From positions 14,384,001 to 14,448,000 of the forward strand of contig CM046304.1 of the NCBI GenBank assembly GCA_025267735.1: DNA of 64,000 nt, read 5' to 3'. This DNA comes from Mactra quadrangularis (taxonomy: Eukaryota; Mollusca; Bivalvia; Venerida; Mactridae). The position numbers were made by a program, and so were the translations under genes. Below the pieces are notes generated by a model. The model was given only the letters and a program-made list of their open reading frames with translations, made no database searches and had not been told where the DNA came from. Below, piece after piece: positions 22,948 to 36,500 of the stretch. Each line of letters opens with the position of its first letter. Within the stretch, counting starts at the first letter, position 1.

Positions 22948-24606
22948 GACATCACATGTAACTTACTTTCAGACTATTATAAGAGTTAAGTAATAAATTG
23001 AAACTATCGTTCTTCAAGGTAAGTGTTCAATGTACATGGTATTAACATTCAGTAGACAATATCTCCCTAGACAGGCTAGATCTCTCCAAGCATTAACCTA
23101 TTACAAAGCATATATTTTCTCACATGACTGATATATGTCCTATTTTATTCAGACGTTTTTTTTTGCTGAATTGTCCTTGAAAGTTCTATGACCAAACTCC
23201 TCAGCGTCAATCTAATCAGTCAATCATAAATGATCTTTTAAATTCACTGACTTCCCATTTTATGTGTAATATGTTTGGTTTCCATGTTACCTGGGTGAGA
23301 TGTGACTCATGGGACCAAATTAACAAGGGTCAAAATCACATATTTTACGATATTGTGCATCAAAACCTCATGAGCTCAGGTCAAATAAGAGCCTATATTA
23401 AATATGTTACGCAGAAATTTATGATTTTGTTTATGACTTAATAAGAGCTTCATAGTGCGATTGTTGCACATATGCACCGAAAATGTGCGCTTTTTCAAAA
23501 TATTAGCATGAATCCCGCAATGGCGCATCCTGAACACTGTGTAATTGCTTGGCATATCTTTTTCATTCCTGTCACAGTGTTCTTGCTGGTTTAACTTCAG
23601 GGGCTTGGGTCTCTGTAATATCATTATTAACTTGCATTCTAACTTGATGATACTATTTGTTTAAGGTTTTCGTATTTTTGCATTAATTTTTTATCTTTTG
23701 TGCTTGCCATATTGTTGAATGAAGTTTTTTCACTAAGATACTGTGATATTGTTTATTCTTACATGAACCTGTCAGCTAAGTATAGAGTTAGTGCACCCTT
23801 TAAAACCTGTTTTAAAACCTCAAGTGGCTATTGTTTTGCCCCAGCTCGTTCCAAGCAGAACCCCTTTTGGTAATTGTTTTCATTATCTGCTAGCAGCATC
23901 CTATTATAACTTAAGTCTAAAATCTACTTAAGTTTAAAATCTAAAAACATCTCCCTCTTCAATTTATGTCTGTATGACAGGTTGGCATTTTTATTGCTGC
24001 TGTTCCTGGTATGTTTTCAAACTCCCTTGTTTTCTTCTCTAAAACACTGAGATCTTAAGCTCCCATTTTGTGTGTGTGGCATTACCTTAAGGTCGACTAC
24101 AAAGATATTACCCCTGGGGTGAAATTGGCCCAACTCCAGGGGTCATAGTTTTTATACAGCTAAATATGAGTGTTCAAAGATATTGCATCAGATATCCTCA
24201 GAATCAAGATAGGGTCCATGTGGGGTCAAGGTCTCAGGCGAGTGGTTCAGGGTTCTCAGAACCCTCTTGTGTCAAACTGTTATCTGTGTCACATGTATTT
24301 TCAGCTTAAAACGGGAAAAAATTAACATTTCACGATATATTTTGGAACCAATTGAAAAATCAAATAAAAACAAGACAATAATATTTTGTGTTGTAATTTA
24401 TTCATCCAAGCAAAGTTGTGAGTCAATAGCAAATATTGTCAAACATTATCACACATGAATTTTTATAATTGATACATTTATTAGTGGTTAATTGCACTAG
24501 TCACAGCACTAATGTTAAATATTAAATGTATACACTGATCACAAGCTATTTTGTCATTATTGTTAGACAGACAAATGATAGATTATTTTAACTGTGTTTT
24601 TTTGGG
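22948..24606. other. Intergenic, nothing recognised
   Basis: No gene or structured repeat supported. Confidence 0.5.
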
Positions 24607-24911
24607 GGTATTGGGTTTAACACCGTAGCAACACATTAAAAAGTCTTATCACAACAGTCAGTCAACCTACTCACTGTTCCTGGAAAGGCCAAATCTCTTA
24701 ATTTATCTATTAACTAGTCACTAGGCGCATACTTTCGTCAGTGACTGACAACTGCCCTACATGATTTTAGAATCAGTGGTAGGAGGGAGAATGGCCATAG
24801 AAATTATCTTATGACCAAACTCCATGAAAGTATGTCCTTCCCAAGAATCGAACCCATGATTCCTCAATCAGTAGACTTGGGTGCTACGGACTGAGCTAGC
24901 CAAGCAGGATA
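24607..24911 (-). mobile_element. tRNA-derived SINE, family A, reverse orientation
   Basis: Reverse complement of the 32986 copy: plus strand reads GGGTTTAACACCGTAGCAACACATT ... AGGCGCATACTTTCGTCAGTGACTGACAACTG ... GAATCGAACCCATGATTCCT ... ACTGAGCTAGCCAAGCAGG. Near full length. Confidence 0.9.
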
Positions 24912-26487
24912 AATGTATACCAGGTCATTTGATAGATTTAACAAACATAAATTATAATAATTAAGTCTTCAAGTAGACTACCAGTTTATATTTCAGTAAA
25001 ACTCTTATTACTCTGGTAATAATGCATTTAACCACAATAATGTTATAATAAGTAAATGACAAAACAAACATACATTCAAACAACCTCTAGATTATTGATA
25101 CATCAAAAAATGTCATCATGAGGGAAACATGTACAAAGTGGGATTGCATATAAGATGAAAAGATTTTAGCAAGATTACATTCAACATATACCAAAAAAAA
25201 CATGGAACAAAATGTACAAGTAAAAAAAGCTGGGTTATTAGATGTTATACTATCATTGGGGATGAACGTAAATCTTGTTAGTTCCACTGACAGACATTTT
25301 GCTAAAAAAAACTTCTAAAAAGACTAGGTGACTAATTACCTATTGGACAGATGCTAAACTCACTAAAACCTAAGGGATTACCCGGTAATCTCTTTTTGGA
25401 TGGATGTCATTTTGGGTTATTCAGTTAAAATCAAAGACATTTACTTTTTAAATTCCCCAATGCATATATCTTAATTAAGAGTTTCCTCAAACATGTAAAC
25501 TAATACAGCTTAATAGTTTGGTCTTAAAAACACGATCCCACAAAGTGCTGGACCCTTAAATAATGTAAACTGTACTTCATCAAATATTGTACCTTTAATA
25601 CAAGTATAAATACAAACAAGTATAAACTGCTCTTTTAAGTGGAGGTAGATTTAACAAGCATTATGCCATTAATTTTGTTCTTATAAATATAAGTAGAAAA
25701 AAGTTACACATTTGTACAAAGCATGGTATTTATGTACATACATGTATAGTTGCAATTTCTTTAAGCAAGCAGCGAAGTAAAAAAAAGCAATACAAACAAA
25801 AGTCAAGCAGAATTTATTGGATATAGCTTAAAATTATTACAAATTAAGCTTTATTGGAAACAAAACATGCCATACAATAAAACAACTGCATTTTGTTTAA
25901 ATAGCTTTGGATTAAAACTTATAACATACATGTATAACTTGATATGTTTACATAAATTATACACAATTATGTATACTATCTTGGAAAAATATTGTAAGAG
26001 ACCATTTTTAAAAAAAGCATGTATTCACTTTATTTTTCAACTGCCAGTAGCACATACATTAACCCCACTAAACTTAACACACTCAACAGTGCTTCTATAC
26101 TCAAGATTAATTTAAATAAGAGGGGTAACGTAAGAGCCAGTGATAAATAAAATTTAACGGTAACAATAAATACAACCATGGTGTTAAAGTAAAAGTTTCA
26201 ATTAAGGACTGTTTAGATACCCTGGATGTATCTATGATTAAACATGTTATTTGTTTAATCGTAAGATGATCAAGTTGTATCTTATTTTAGATACACAATA
26301 TTATATCTAAGCTCAAGTCACAAGTTGGCAACCAAAGGCTCTCAACATCTTGTAAAACTAGCAAGGATCAAAATGTTTCTGTACTAAAATATACAGCTAC
26401 TTCAAAAGATGGTGTTAATAAAAATGAACTAATATCATAAAAACGTTATGAAACATATACATGTACAGTATACACAGTTTAACATGA
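24912..26487. other. Intergenic, possibly part of the BCAT2 downstream region
   Basis: Very AT-rich. No gene is supported and no clear poly(A) signal is assigned. Confidence 0.45.
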
Positions 26488-26774
26488 AACAAGTAAATCT
26501 GTGAGCTAATGCTCACTAGTGATACCCCCGCAAAAATCTAAAAATATGCGACAAACAGGAAGTAGATGAGCAAGGAGCATGAAATCGCTTTACACCACAT
26601 GGGACTATGGGATGAAGCAATATGCAAAGTATTAGGCTGCTACATGTTATAGTTGCTGAGAAAACTGCCACGGAAATTTTGTAACGGACGGACGGACGGA
26701 TGGACGGACGGACACACGCACGGACAAGGGTAAAACAGTATACCCCCCTCTTCTTCGAAGCGGGGGTATAAAAA
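26488..26774 (-). mobile_element. Helentron/HINE-like repeat (family F), copy 1
   Basis: About 287 bp, nearly identical to 63582-63877. Features: stem-loop GTGAGC-TAAT-GCTCAC next to one end, then sub-terminal inverted repeat ATACCCCCGC / GCGGGGGTAT, a GGAC tetranucleotide tract (26688-26720) near the other end, and a hairpin TATACCCCCC...GCGGGGGTATA. Sub-terminal inverted repeats plus one terminal stem-loop plus a tandem-repeat core is the layout described for Helentron-associated non-autonomous elements. Assignment is inference. Confidence 0.65.
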
Positions 26775-27002
26775 TGAATTCATTAACATTCAATGGACTA
26801 AATTAACAAACTGTTCTAAAGTAATAGAGTATTTCTAATGCCAAACAACTACATAACAACTTTTTTACATATAATCTAAAATCTATAAAAATAAACTATG
26901 ATATCTAAAAGTTATGAGATTCATTATACTAATATAAATGGACAAGAAATCTGAGATTACTTTACAAATATGTTATGTGCAAAAAATACTTGATATTGTG
27001 TG

Positions 27003-27140
27003 ATCCTCATCTGGATATCCCCTCCTAGCACTGGTACCCTTCTTGCACCACTAGGAATAAGTATGTGATATCGAATCCAACGGTACCAGGAGGCAAAAAC
27101 ACTAGCTAGTGATATGCTTAAGAAACTGGCCACTAATCAC
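27003..27140. mobile_element. Degenerate copy of short MITE (family G)
   Basis: GGTACCAGGAGGCAAAA...CTAGTGATATGCTTAAGAA resembles the right half of the intact element at 54048-54183; GGTACCC... on the left is the inverted partner. Confidence 0.5.
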
Positions 27141-29465
27141 AAGGGCATACTCCAATTGCTATTTTAGAACATGGTTCTTGATTCTGGAACTTCAACCAAT
27201 ATTACATTCAAAGGGTTAACTTTAAGTATATGTATTTTGAGTAGCACTAAGTTCATTTCTAGAGCACTTTTTTGGTCAAGTACATGTTACTAACAGCAGA
27301 TGAAATTCAAACCCAAATGGGTCAGGCCAAAGGACAAAATTTGAAAGCAAAAACAAATCAGTTATAAAAGTTGTCAGATAAAAGCATTTGTAAAAACATG
27401 AATCAAACAAACACAATGAGATTCCAGAACAAAATAAGTAAAACATGGAATACGACCAAGGGTCAGAATTGAATAAGCGAGAGTGAGGTCAAGAAAAAAG
27501 CCATTTTGAGTAATTAAGGGTAAAATAAAACAAAAACAACACATAAGTAATTTATGGCAACATGGAACTAAAGGGAAAAAATACAACAACAAAAAAAGTA
27601 CAAGAGATTCAATATCAGAAGTTCAGCATTATTTTTAAAATTAACCAGTATCTTATCATTCAAAATAAAATGCCATAGAGAATGCCAATCAGTAATGGTA
27701 CTGCCATTAAAAATAAATTGACTAGTTAATTATAAAGAGACAATAAACATTTTTTTAAGAACTATCCATTTACATGGTAATATATATACATGTATATGTA
27801 TACACATGAAAATAACACAATCAACACAAGCCTAAGACGTAAGCATATGCAATTCTAACAACAGTTTGTCATTTAAAGAAAAACAACAGTGCTATTAAAG
27901 AAAGTTTTTGTTATGTTGATAACCAAATTGACAAATGTTGCAATTAACATGTTGAAAATTAATAGTTTAGAGATTAATTCAAAGGAATCATATGTAACAG
28001 AAATTAAATTTTCCATAAACAAAATGACTGAAGGGCAGTATTAACATACAATTAAATTAGACATATGGTTTGTTAGGATGCTTAATACATGTCCAACAAA
28101 ATACATAGTATCACAGGATAAAAGTGATATTTTAATTCTTTTTCAAATAATTTAGATTAAAGATTTCATTACCTCTAAATAAAAGAATCACCTACATGTA
28201 TCAATTTGACATTAGATGAATTTATACATAAAGAAAAAACATAAAGAGCCATCCAAAATTACCTGTACACTTGTAAAAAAGCAGATTTTTCATCACTAAA
28301 TTAAATTTTAGATGTGTTAGTGATTATGACAGTTAAATTGTGACATTTGAAAGTGGTGTTATACTTTGTACAATTGTAATTGTTATTAATGTATACATGT
28401 ATGTATCATAAGATACATGTAAGTTTTTAATTTCTCAAGTTTTGTTAAAATTCTAAGAAAAAATCTAACATGAAGAAAAGTGTAAAGGTAATTATGGATG
28501 GTACAGTGGACTTTATAACCAGTTTGGCAATAGTGGTGCAAATGTGAAGTCATGGATTAAAGGACTAAACAAAATAGAAAAGATACACATGAATGCCATT
28601 ATCAGACGTCAAGATGATATAACATGTATACGAGTATAAAGGCATAAAACACACATATATATATCAAACAATAGCAGGCTAACAGAAACATAAAAAAGTT
28701 GCCATAAATTCACAGAGGTTTCAAAATAGATAACTAAACTTTAGTGTACACAAAAAAACATAATAAGAGTAAAATATCAAACAAAAATTATCTAAAATCA
28801 TTTAAAAACATAACAGAAGTTAGATGTCAACAAATTTAAAAAAAATGGTGACATAATTGTTTTTTGAAAAATTGACATATATTGACTAAATACTCGTGAT
28901 TGTGCATAGGTTAATAAAATACTGAATTTGATTATAAGTATACATAGTGTCATGCTATTTAATACGAAATATTGTCATCAGACTAGAATAAGTGCTGCAT
29001 GTATACCTTTTTATGATTATCTAAGCATTACACATTTCTCTAATTTATGAATATTTACTCACATATTAACACAGCAATGTCAACGGAATTGCTAAGCAGT
29101 GCTTGACTAATATCGAAAAAGGTAATAATTCTTGAATACCTAGCCAGCACTATATTAATAAAAATATTCTAACATGTTTTATCTATCAAGTTAAGTAATA
29201 TTATTCGCTGTCGTAAATAAATAATCTTAAAAAGTTTATAAAATTTTAAAGCAAATAAACAGGTATTAGAATACCCTTCAAAAACTATTAAGATGGTTGG
29301 ACTAATGCATCAATTTTTGTTGAGAACATTATCTTGTTTCACTTAGTTATTAATTTCAGGATAAAAACTAAAATAGTGGAATCACTGCCTCAATGTTTAC
29401 TAAAAATATTCTAAGAACAGTTACATAAAATCTATCTATCAACTATACTAGAAAATTCTTGCACA
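27141..29465. other. Intergenic, nothing recognised
   Basis: AT-rich with short ATACATGTA microsatellite-like runs; no gene supported. Confidence 0.5.
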
Positions 29466-29740
29466 AGTCAGGGCTTGACTCTTGTGTTACAATGGATCCC
29501 AGAGGAATCCCTAGTCAGTAATTCAGAGATTACTCCTTAGCATTGGGGATTCCTCCAATAAAAGATAATGGATACAGTTTTGAAATTCCAAATTGTGATA
29601 AACAATTCAGCGAAACTCATATACAAATCAGGCTTAAGCGCAATGCAGTTTTTCAGGAATCCTTACGGAATCCCCAGCTAAAATCATTGGGTTCCTCCCA
29701 AGTTTTTGGGATCCTTGGAATCCTGCGACACTGTTAGTGT
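29466..29740. repeat. Palindromic element rich in GGAATCC motifs
   Basis: Left part has ATCCCAGAGGAATCCC and GGGGATTCCTCC; right part has GGAATCCTTACGGAATCCCC and GGGATCCTTGGAATCC. The inverted arms are imperfect. It contains a 64-codon open frame that is a by-product of the repeat. Confidence 0.5.
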
Positions 29741-29830
29741 CAAATCGTGACTAGTGTAATATATTACATTTATACAAAGTTGTATAAAATTTAGTCAGAA
29801 ATATGACCACGTTGATATATAATTGATATA

Positions 29831-30198
29831 ATGAGGGATATTAGTCAGTTATCCTTCCTTGATAAAATCTGAAGCATTCCAATTGGCAAGTAGGTCCTAG
29901 TATTTGGAATCCTCAGACTTTATCATTGAGGTCCTATGTAAGGATAATAAAATATTTCATCAATTATCTTTCTTGTTGATTAAAATATTAACAAGAGAAA
30001 TGAAATTTATATAGTTCTTCAACAAAACAATACTTTGCTTGATTTTCAAATAAATTAAATGATTTACAAAAAAGGTATTTGAGATTGATTGTGTCAAATT
30101 GACATTGAAAAATAAGGGTAAAATCCGAGTAATCCAACTGACTGGACCTAGCTATTTGAAAAGTATGCAAAGGGAGATAACTGTCTAAAATCCCTTAT
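29831..30198 (-). mobile_element. MITE family C, reverse-orientation copy
   Basis: Ends AATGAGGGATATTAGTCAGTTATC and GAGATAACTGTCTAAAATCCCTTA are inverted. The interior matches 46789-47161 and 62773-63099 in reverse (GATAAAATCTGAAGCATTCC, AATTGGCAAGTAGGTCC, TAACAAGA, GGGTAAAATCCGAGTAATCC). Confidence 0.85.
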
Positions 30199-30522
30199 AA
30201 ACCTGTGCTTATATATCATTAAACTGTCATTGTGAATACATTACACAGTGATTGAAAGCAGATGGTAGGGAGTCCCTTAAAAATTATTGACAATCCCTGC
30301 TAAAGTGATCAGATGACATTTTCGTACACCAAAATTTGAAACAAACGGTATACATCTATTTTACCACTGTGAAATGTATTCATAGTAATATAGGTAAAGC
30401 AAATTACAGGCTGTGCTTAACAATTCACGGCATAAAATTTACCAACATTGATGTTATTACATAATTACATGATAAAATGAACATGATAAAATTAATTTTC
30501 TGTAATCAGTCAAACATAGATA

Positions 30523-33500
30523 TTAGTCCAAGTATTCTACCCAATCACTAGGTGTCCTTCCATACTGAAAAAAGATAATTAAAACATTATTCAATACAAA
30601 AATAGAAATAATCATTAATTCAAATTTTCTTTAATAAATTGTAACATAACAATCTTTTTTGTGATAGCTTATCATTATCGTAATTGTTTTATCTATACAA
30701 CTTTTGTTTTTACAATATTGAAATACCTGCTTAGTAATATATAATATAGTGTTTATTTACCATATATGTGTTTGTAATAAATATATGGTCTTTGCCATGA
30801 ATATCCTAAAATGGCAAAAGGCATATTTAATGGTGTTTTTGTCAAATAACGAAGATGCAATGATGATTGGAACTCAAATTTGTGTTTTTTTCTGTCCCTG
30901 CACAGTCAGTACAAAAAAAGGTTGTTACACATTACTGCTGAAAAGCACTAGAAACGGATTAAATCCTATTGTTCTTAGTACACATATTTTCATTGTAGAA
31001 GTGAAAGCTTGTTTGTACCGCAAGAGGAAACCCAAATATTTGATTTCAGAGTATAGTATATTGCCGGTACATCTAAACTCATACCCCCCCCCCAAAAAAA
31101 ACATAGACAAGTATTTCCTAATATAAACACATACCTGTATATCTAATAATTCCTTCATACATCTGTTAGCAATCTCTGGATTCTTCATGGTTGGTATTTG
31201 TAACATTTTATCATTATATAATATACCTTCTATAGGACTTACAACACAGGCTGTACCAGCACCAAACATCTCTAGTAACTATAATAATAACAATATTACA
31301 CAGTTATTTCATATGTGATTTGGGAACAGTCAAACTGTTGGCCCGAAGTGGAGGGAATAGTGTTTTGAACTGTTTCCCAAGGCTGTAGGTCGAGGTAAAC
31401 AGTTTAAAACACTATTCCTGACACCGAGGGACAACAGCATGTAATACATGCATACCTTTTAAGTCTCATACATTCAGTTTGAGACGCACAGAATTCAACT
31501 TCTCACGCAATTTAATAAAATTTCAGATACGCAATTTAATAAAATTTCAGATAACTTTTTTTAAATCGGAACAACTGTAGTTATACCAATGTGACCAATT
31601 TTGTGCACCTGCTTGTTGTGAATGCAAACTCTTAATAATCTTGAAGATTGACGACTAGATATAAGACAACTAGTTCCAATACAGATTTTAATATAAAATG
31701 CATCTGATCATTCACCGTTGGGTCTACCTTTTGACCACCGATCAGGGATTATTTCAATCAAACAACAGATTAGTTATTTCATTATTAAAGTGTGTCTTAC
31801 TGACATAATAAATCTACATTAAAATTGCATTTTTTGTCTAAAGTCAAGGTGAATAAGATATAAACAACTTACTCTGTTTTCATTCAAAGCTTTTACTATT
31901 TCATTCATTGTATAATCTCTTTCTGTAACTTTAAACTCTCCCTGAAAAGATACACAAATGACAATCAGTTTTCTAGGAAAGGCTGATAAAACAATTGGGT
32001 TGCAAAAGAATATCTTATACACCCAGTAAGGGGACGTGATATATGCTTTCAACTATATGCTGGTATGATTCCAAAACTTAAACACTATATGTACATAATC
32101 AAAGGTATAATACTTAGAAAGTGTTTTCATTATCCGAAGATCAATTAGTGGCCAGTTTTTTTCCGTTAAAAGTATTCTTTTTCACATCTTACATGTATTT
32201 ATACATGCATGCATAGCTAAGGCTTTAAGGTTTGAAATCATTCTACGAATTAATATTTTGGTGATTGCAATTTAAGATGAAAACTAGAAAACATACCCAT
32301 TTCTTTCCAAGTTCTAATAAACTTTTCCTTGTTATTCCTGGTAGAACTAAACCATTCAATGGAGCTGTGACTAATTCTTTATCTAAATAAATAATTAAAT
32401 ACCAATATTATTACAGTAAAAAATGCCAGAGCGACCCAATGAAATCAATCACTCTGTCTTATTTGATTGTATTTGAGACCGCAAACATAAATGCCAAGGT
32501 AAAGTCCCTGTATTTAGTGACACATTGTCTGATGAGACTACCAACCTTAATTGATTTATAAGACTAATGACAATTATTTATCTTAAATAAGAGACTTTTC
32601 AAGCCTCATTTGACCTAAACATATTTTTTACACCTTAAAACTCAGTATTGTATTGTATAAATTGGTTAACTAATCCACAGGCTGGATACAAAAGCTTCTT
32701 AAAGCTAAAAGTTATTTGATTAAACCCTTATTTCTGGTAATCCAGTACTGATCAATCATACAAAATATTCTGGCTCCAGAGAATATCTAGAAGGGTTTAA
32801 AATGACAATAGAACCAACGTGAACCCCATCCTCCATAGCTCAGGATATTATAATTCGTCAACGATAATATTCAAAACGTACGAGTACTGTGAGTTTCCGT
32901 CGATGCGTGAATCCAGACTATCGATTGATTTTAAGTCAAATATCATGCACTGTAATTGCTCAACAATCATATACCAACCAAAAGTCGCCCCGCTAGCTCA
33001 GTTGGTAGCAAGCAAGTCTACTCATCGAGGGGTCATGGGTTCAATTCCAGGGCAAGGCATATTTCAAGGAGCTTGGTCATGAAATTATTTCTAGAGCCAT
33101 TCTCCCTCCTACCAATGACTCTTAATCATGTAGGGCAGAACTTTGTCAATCACTAACAAAAGTATGCGCCTAGTAGTTGGTTAACAGCTAAATCTAGAGA
33201 TTTAGCTTCCCATGAACAGTGAGTAGGTTGACTGACTGACGTTATATGTCCTATACAATGTGTTGCTACGGCATTAAACCCAACAACAACAACAAAACAT
33301 ATCACCTAATGTATACATGTATAATACTAACCTCCTTGTTCATTGATCCAGAATGTAAAAAGATTCATTGCTCCAACTTCAGTTAATTGATGATTTTCAC
33401 CAAATAACCATAGAACTTGTTGACATCCATGTTTCTCGGCCACTGCTTGTATGGCTAGTGTTGGTGCATAGTTACTGTGTAAATATAACAAAGAGCAACA

Positions 33501-36500
33501 TAGATTACAATACTTGGTAGATACAGTACAACCTCTCTTGAACAACAACTACTGAGAGGGACATGTGTTGTTGTTCAGATGTTGTTGCTCTGCAGAGGTT
33601 AAATTCAATTAAAATTATGCCTAAGGGAATTATGATAAGATGTTGTTGTACAGAGAATTTGTTCTGAAGAGGGCCAAAGGTTATACTGTATCAGTTGAAT
33701 TTGGTGTAAGGTCAATTTTAACCAATTTTTACTTCACTGAGTGAGCTCAGAGAACATTTTATCACAGGTGGCATAGCGGTAAGTGAAAATGTGGTTTTTT
33801 GAGCTCAAGAGTTAAAATAAAAAAGACCTTATTTCAATACTGATGAATATACTGTTTCTCTCACCCTTATTCTGTATTTTGTTAGAGATTTTTTACACAA
33901 ATAAAATGTGACATCATTTCTACTATAAGCAGACATCATTTTGACAATGAAAATATAAGATTATATAAGACATGTGGGTTTTCACTTTATATTAACTAGA
34001 TATCATCTATATTCTAATACTGACACATACACCATTGTTATCAATTATAATTTACAACATCATTTATATATCTTACCATTCAAAATATTTATTTTTCTAT
34101 TTTGAATCCAAATAACATAAGTTTTTATCTATAGAACAATGAAACTCATTTTGATACAAAAACTATTATCACAGATAAAAAATGTACTCACCACCCCATT
34201 TTAAAGTTACCTGATCCACCAGGCCAGGCTCGTACAAATTTAGGATCAGCCATTAGCTTAACAGGTGCCATTCCAGTTGGATAATATGGTCCTACAGGCC
34301 CTATTAAAACATATAGCAAGGCTTGCATAGCCCTGTTTACACCCAATGTAGGCTGGAAACAGAAAAACAACACTTTAAAATATAAGTAAGCAAAAAAAGT
34401 TTAAAATACAGTCCAACTTGTGCTAACGGCCACCTCCGAGTAGCGGGCACCTGCCGACAGCAGCCATTTCGATTTCCCCCCGACCAAAAACGCTCTTAAA
34501 AAGGCCGTGAATAACGGCCACCTGTCGACTGCGACCAGCGGCCAGTCAAAACCATCCCCGCGGCCAGTTTAGAACTGTGAACAACGGCCAGACGATTGTT
34601 TGAAGACAGTATTTCGTATAAAGGCGATTTCGAAAGCAGGCCGCCATTTTTGTTGAAGTTAAGCTAAAAACCCGTAATCCGATTTTTTCGTAAACAAACC
34701 ATCTCGAGTACGATTTTATTAGTTATAATCAAGCTGTAGACAATTTTCTCGTCACCTTATTATAAAAATATGTTAATGTATCCTTTTATTGGTAAATTTA
34801 TTTGTAAATCGGGAGAAAATTACGTCATGTGATGACACTTTGTTAATTAGTTTTGAATGTTTGGAGACTCCACTAGGTTTGTTTTTCACACGTCCGGCAG
34901 TTAGATAAATGTTTGTGACACACCGTTAATTCCTAAATTCGTTCAACTGTGACCGCTGTATACAGGTAATTTGACAACTGGGATAAGATAGAAATACTAT
35001 ACAAAAGGTCAGAGTAGTGAGAATTTGTAGAGTGCATTTGTTAATGTTGAGGGCATAGCATGAAATGTAGCTGCAAACAAAAAATCACTGATTTCTTTGT
35101 TTTAGTCATTCTTTGTTCAAAGTTTTGTTTTATTCATTTATAGTCACAACTTCAATAATGATAATGTGAATAATGAATTAAGGTTGAAAATAAAAACAAT
35201 TTTAATTATTAATTCATGCTAAATTCGTTCAACTGTGACCGCTGTATACAGGTAATTTGACAACTGGGATAAGATAAAAATACTATACAAAGGTCAGAGT
35301 AGTGAGAATTTGCAGAGTACATTTGTTAATGTTGAGGGCATAGCATGAAATGTAGCTGCAAACAAAAAATCACCGATTTCTTTGTTTTAGACATTCTTTG
35401 TTCAAAGTTTTGTTTTATTCATTTATAGTCACAACTTCAATAATGATAATGTGAATAATAAATTAAGGTTGAAAATAAAAACAATTTTAATTATTAATTC
35501 ATGTTAATTATGAACTATGTCTCTCAAGTCTGACGAAACATGGCCCGTTTGTTCCTCCCTCCGAACAAAGGCCACCTGTGAACAAAGGCCACTTTTCTCT
35601 TTTCCCTTGACTGGCCGTTGTTCACAGGTTGGACTGTACTTGATTAGCAGTCTTGAAATGATAAAAATATAAAAAAGTCTAAAGCCTCAGTCCCATAAAA
35701 TCGTGACTTGTTGCGGACCCGTACGTGCAAACAGCCGTAGGCCGTGGGAAGCCTTGCGTGTGTACGGTCTCTCTACGGGTTTGTGGTCACATAAATTTTA
35801 GAGCCCTGCGGTCAATCGTAAGAGCGGCAGTACGGGCATCGTACGGGCTATTTACGGATGTAGAAGACCCCCGTGCGGCCACCGCAATGACTATGGGCGT
35901 ATACATTTTGACTAAGAAGATGATGACGTAAAGCCTGTTAAGAAAACAAAGAGAAACGGAATACGTATCGTATGACCCGTACGAATGCCGCACGGGACCC
36001 TTACGAATGCCGCACGGGACCTGTACGTCGCTCGTAATAACCGTACGACTGAAAGCGATTTCATTACAGGCTGTAAGCCGTAAGACCGCAAGAATGTGGT
36101 CACAATAGCGAAATAATGTTGTTTACGGACATGTAAGGGCTAGAATCGTTGATGACCGTGCGGGCTATCGTGCGGGTAACGTACGGGTCCGTAAGAAGAA
36201 TTGAATAAAAACGAGTCGTAAAGACCCGTGTCTGGAAGATGAGTATGCACATCTTCCAGACACGATCACGCACGGCACTTACCCGTAAATAGAGTCGTGA
36301 ACAATCGTACGGAGATCTTGCGGGCCACTTGCGGGGTACGCACGATACATTAGCGCACGACGGCACATTAATTTCGTAGGTTTCATGATTGTATGATATT
36401 TATTGTTGACTAGTTGAGTTAAAAATGACACGAATACGTACACTACGCTTGTTTGTTTTGTTGGATGTTCAAATAGGAAAAGTTGAGAAAAGGAATAGAG

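Noticed and set aside
30749..31126. 125-codon plus-strand open frame
   Set aside because: Antisense to the BCAT2 last intron; no domain, includes simple C and A runs.
32986..33060. tRNA gene with good A and B boxes
   Set aside because: Head of a family A SINE; the downstream conserved body and CAA-rich tail show it is retroposed.
35725..36366. Several overlapping open frames in a CpG-rich stretch
   Set aside because: Scarcity of stops follows from high CpG content; no conserved motif, and the region is the subterminal part of a transposon.
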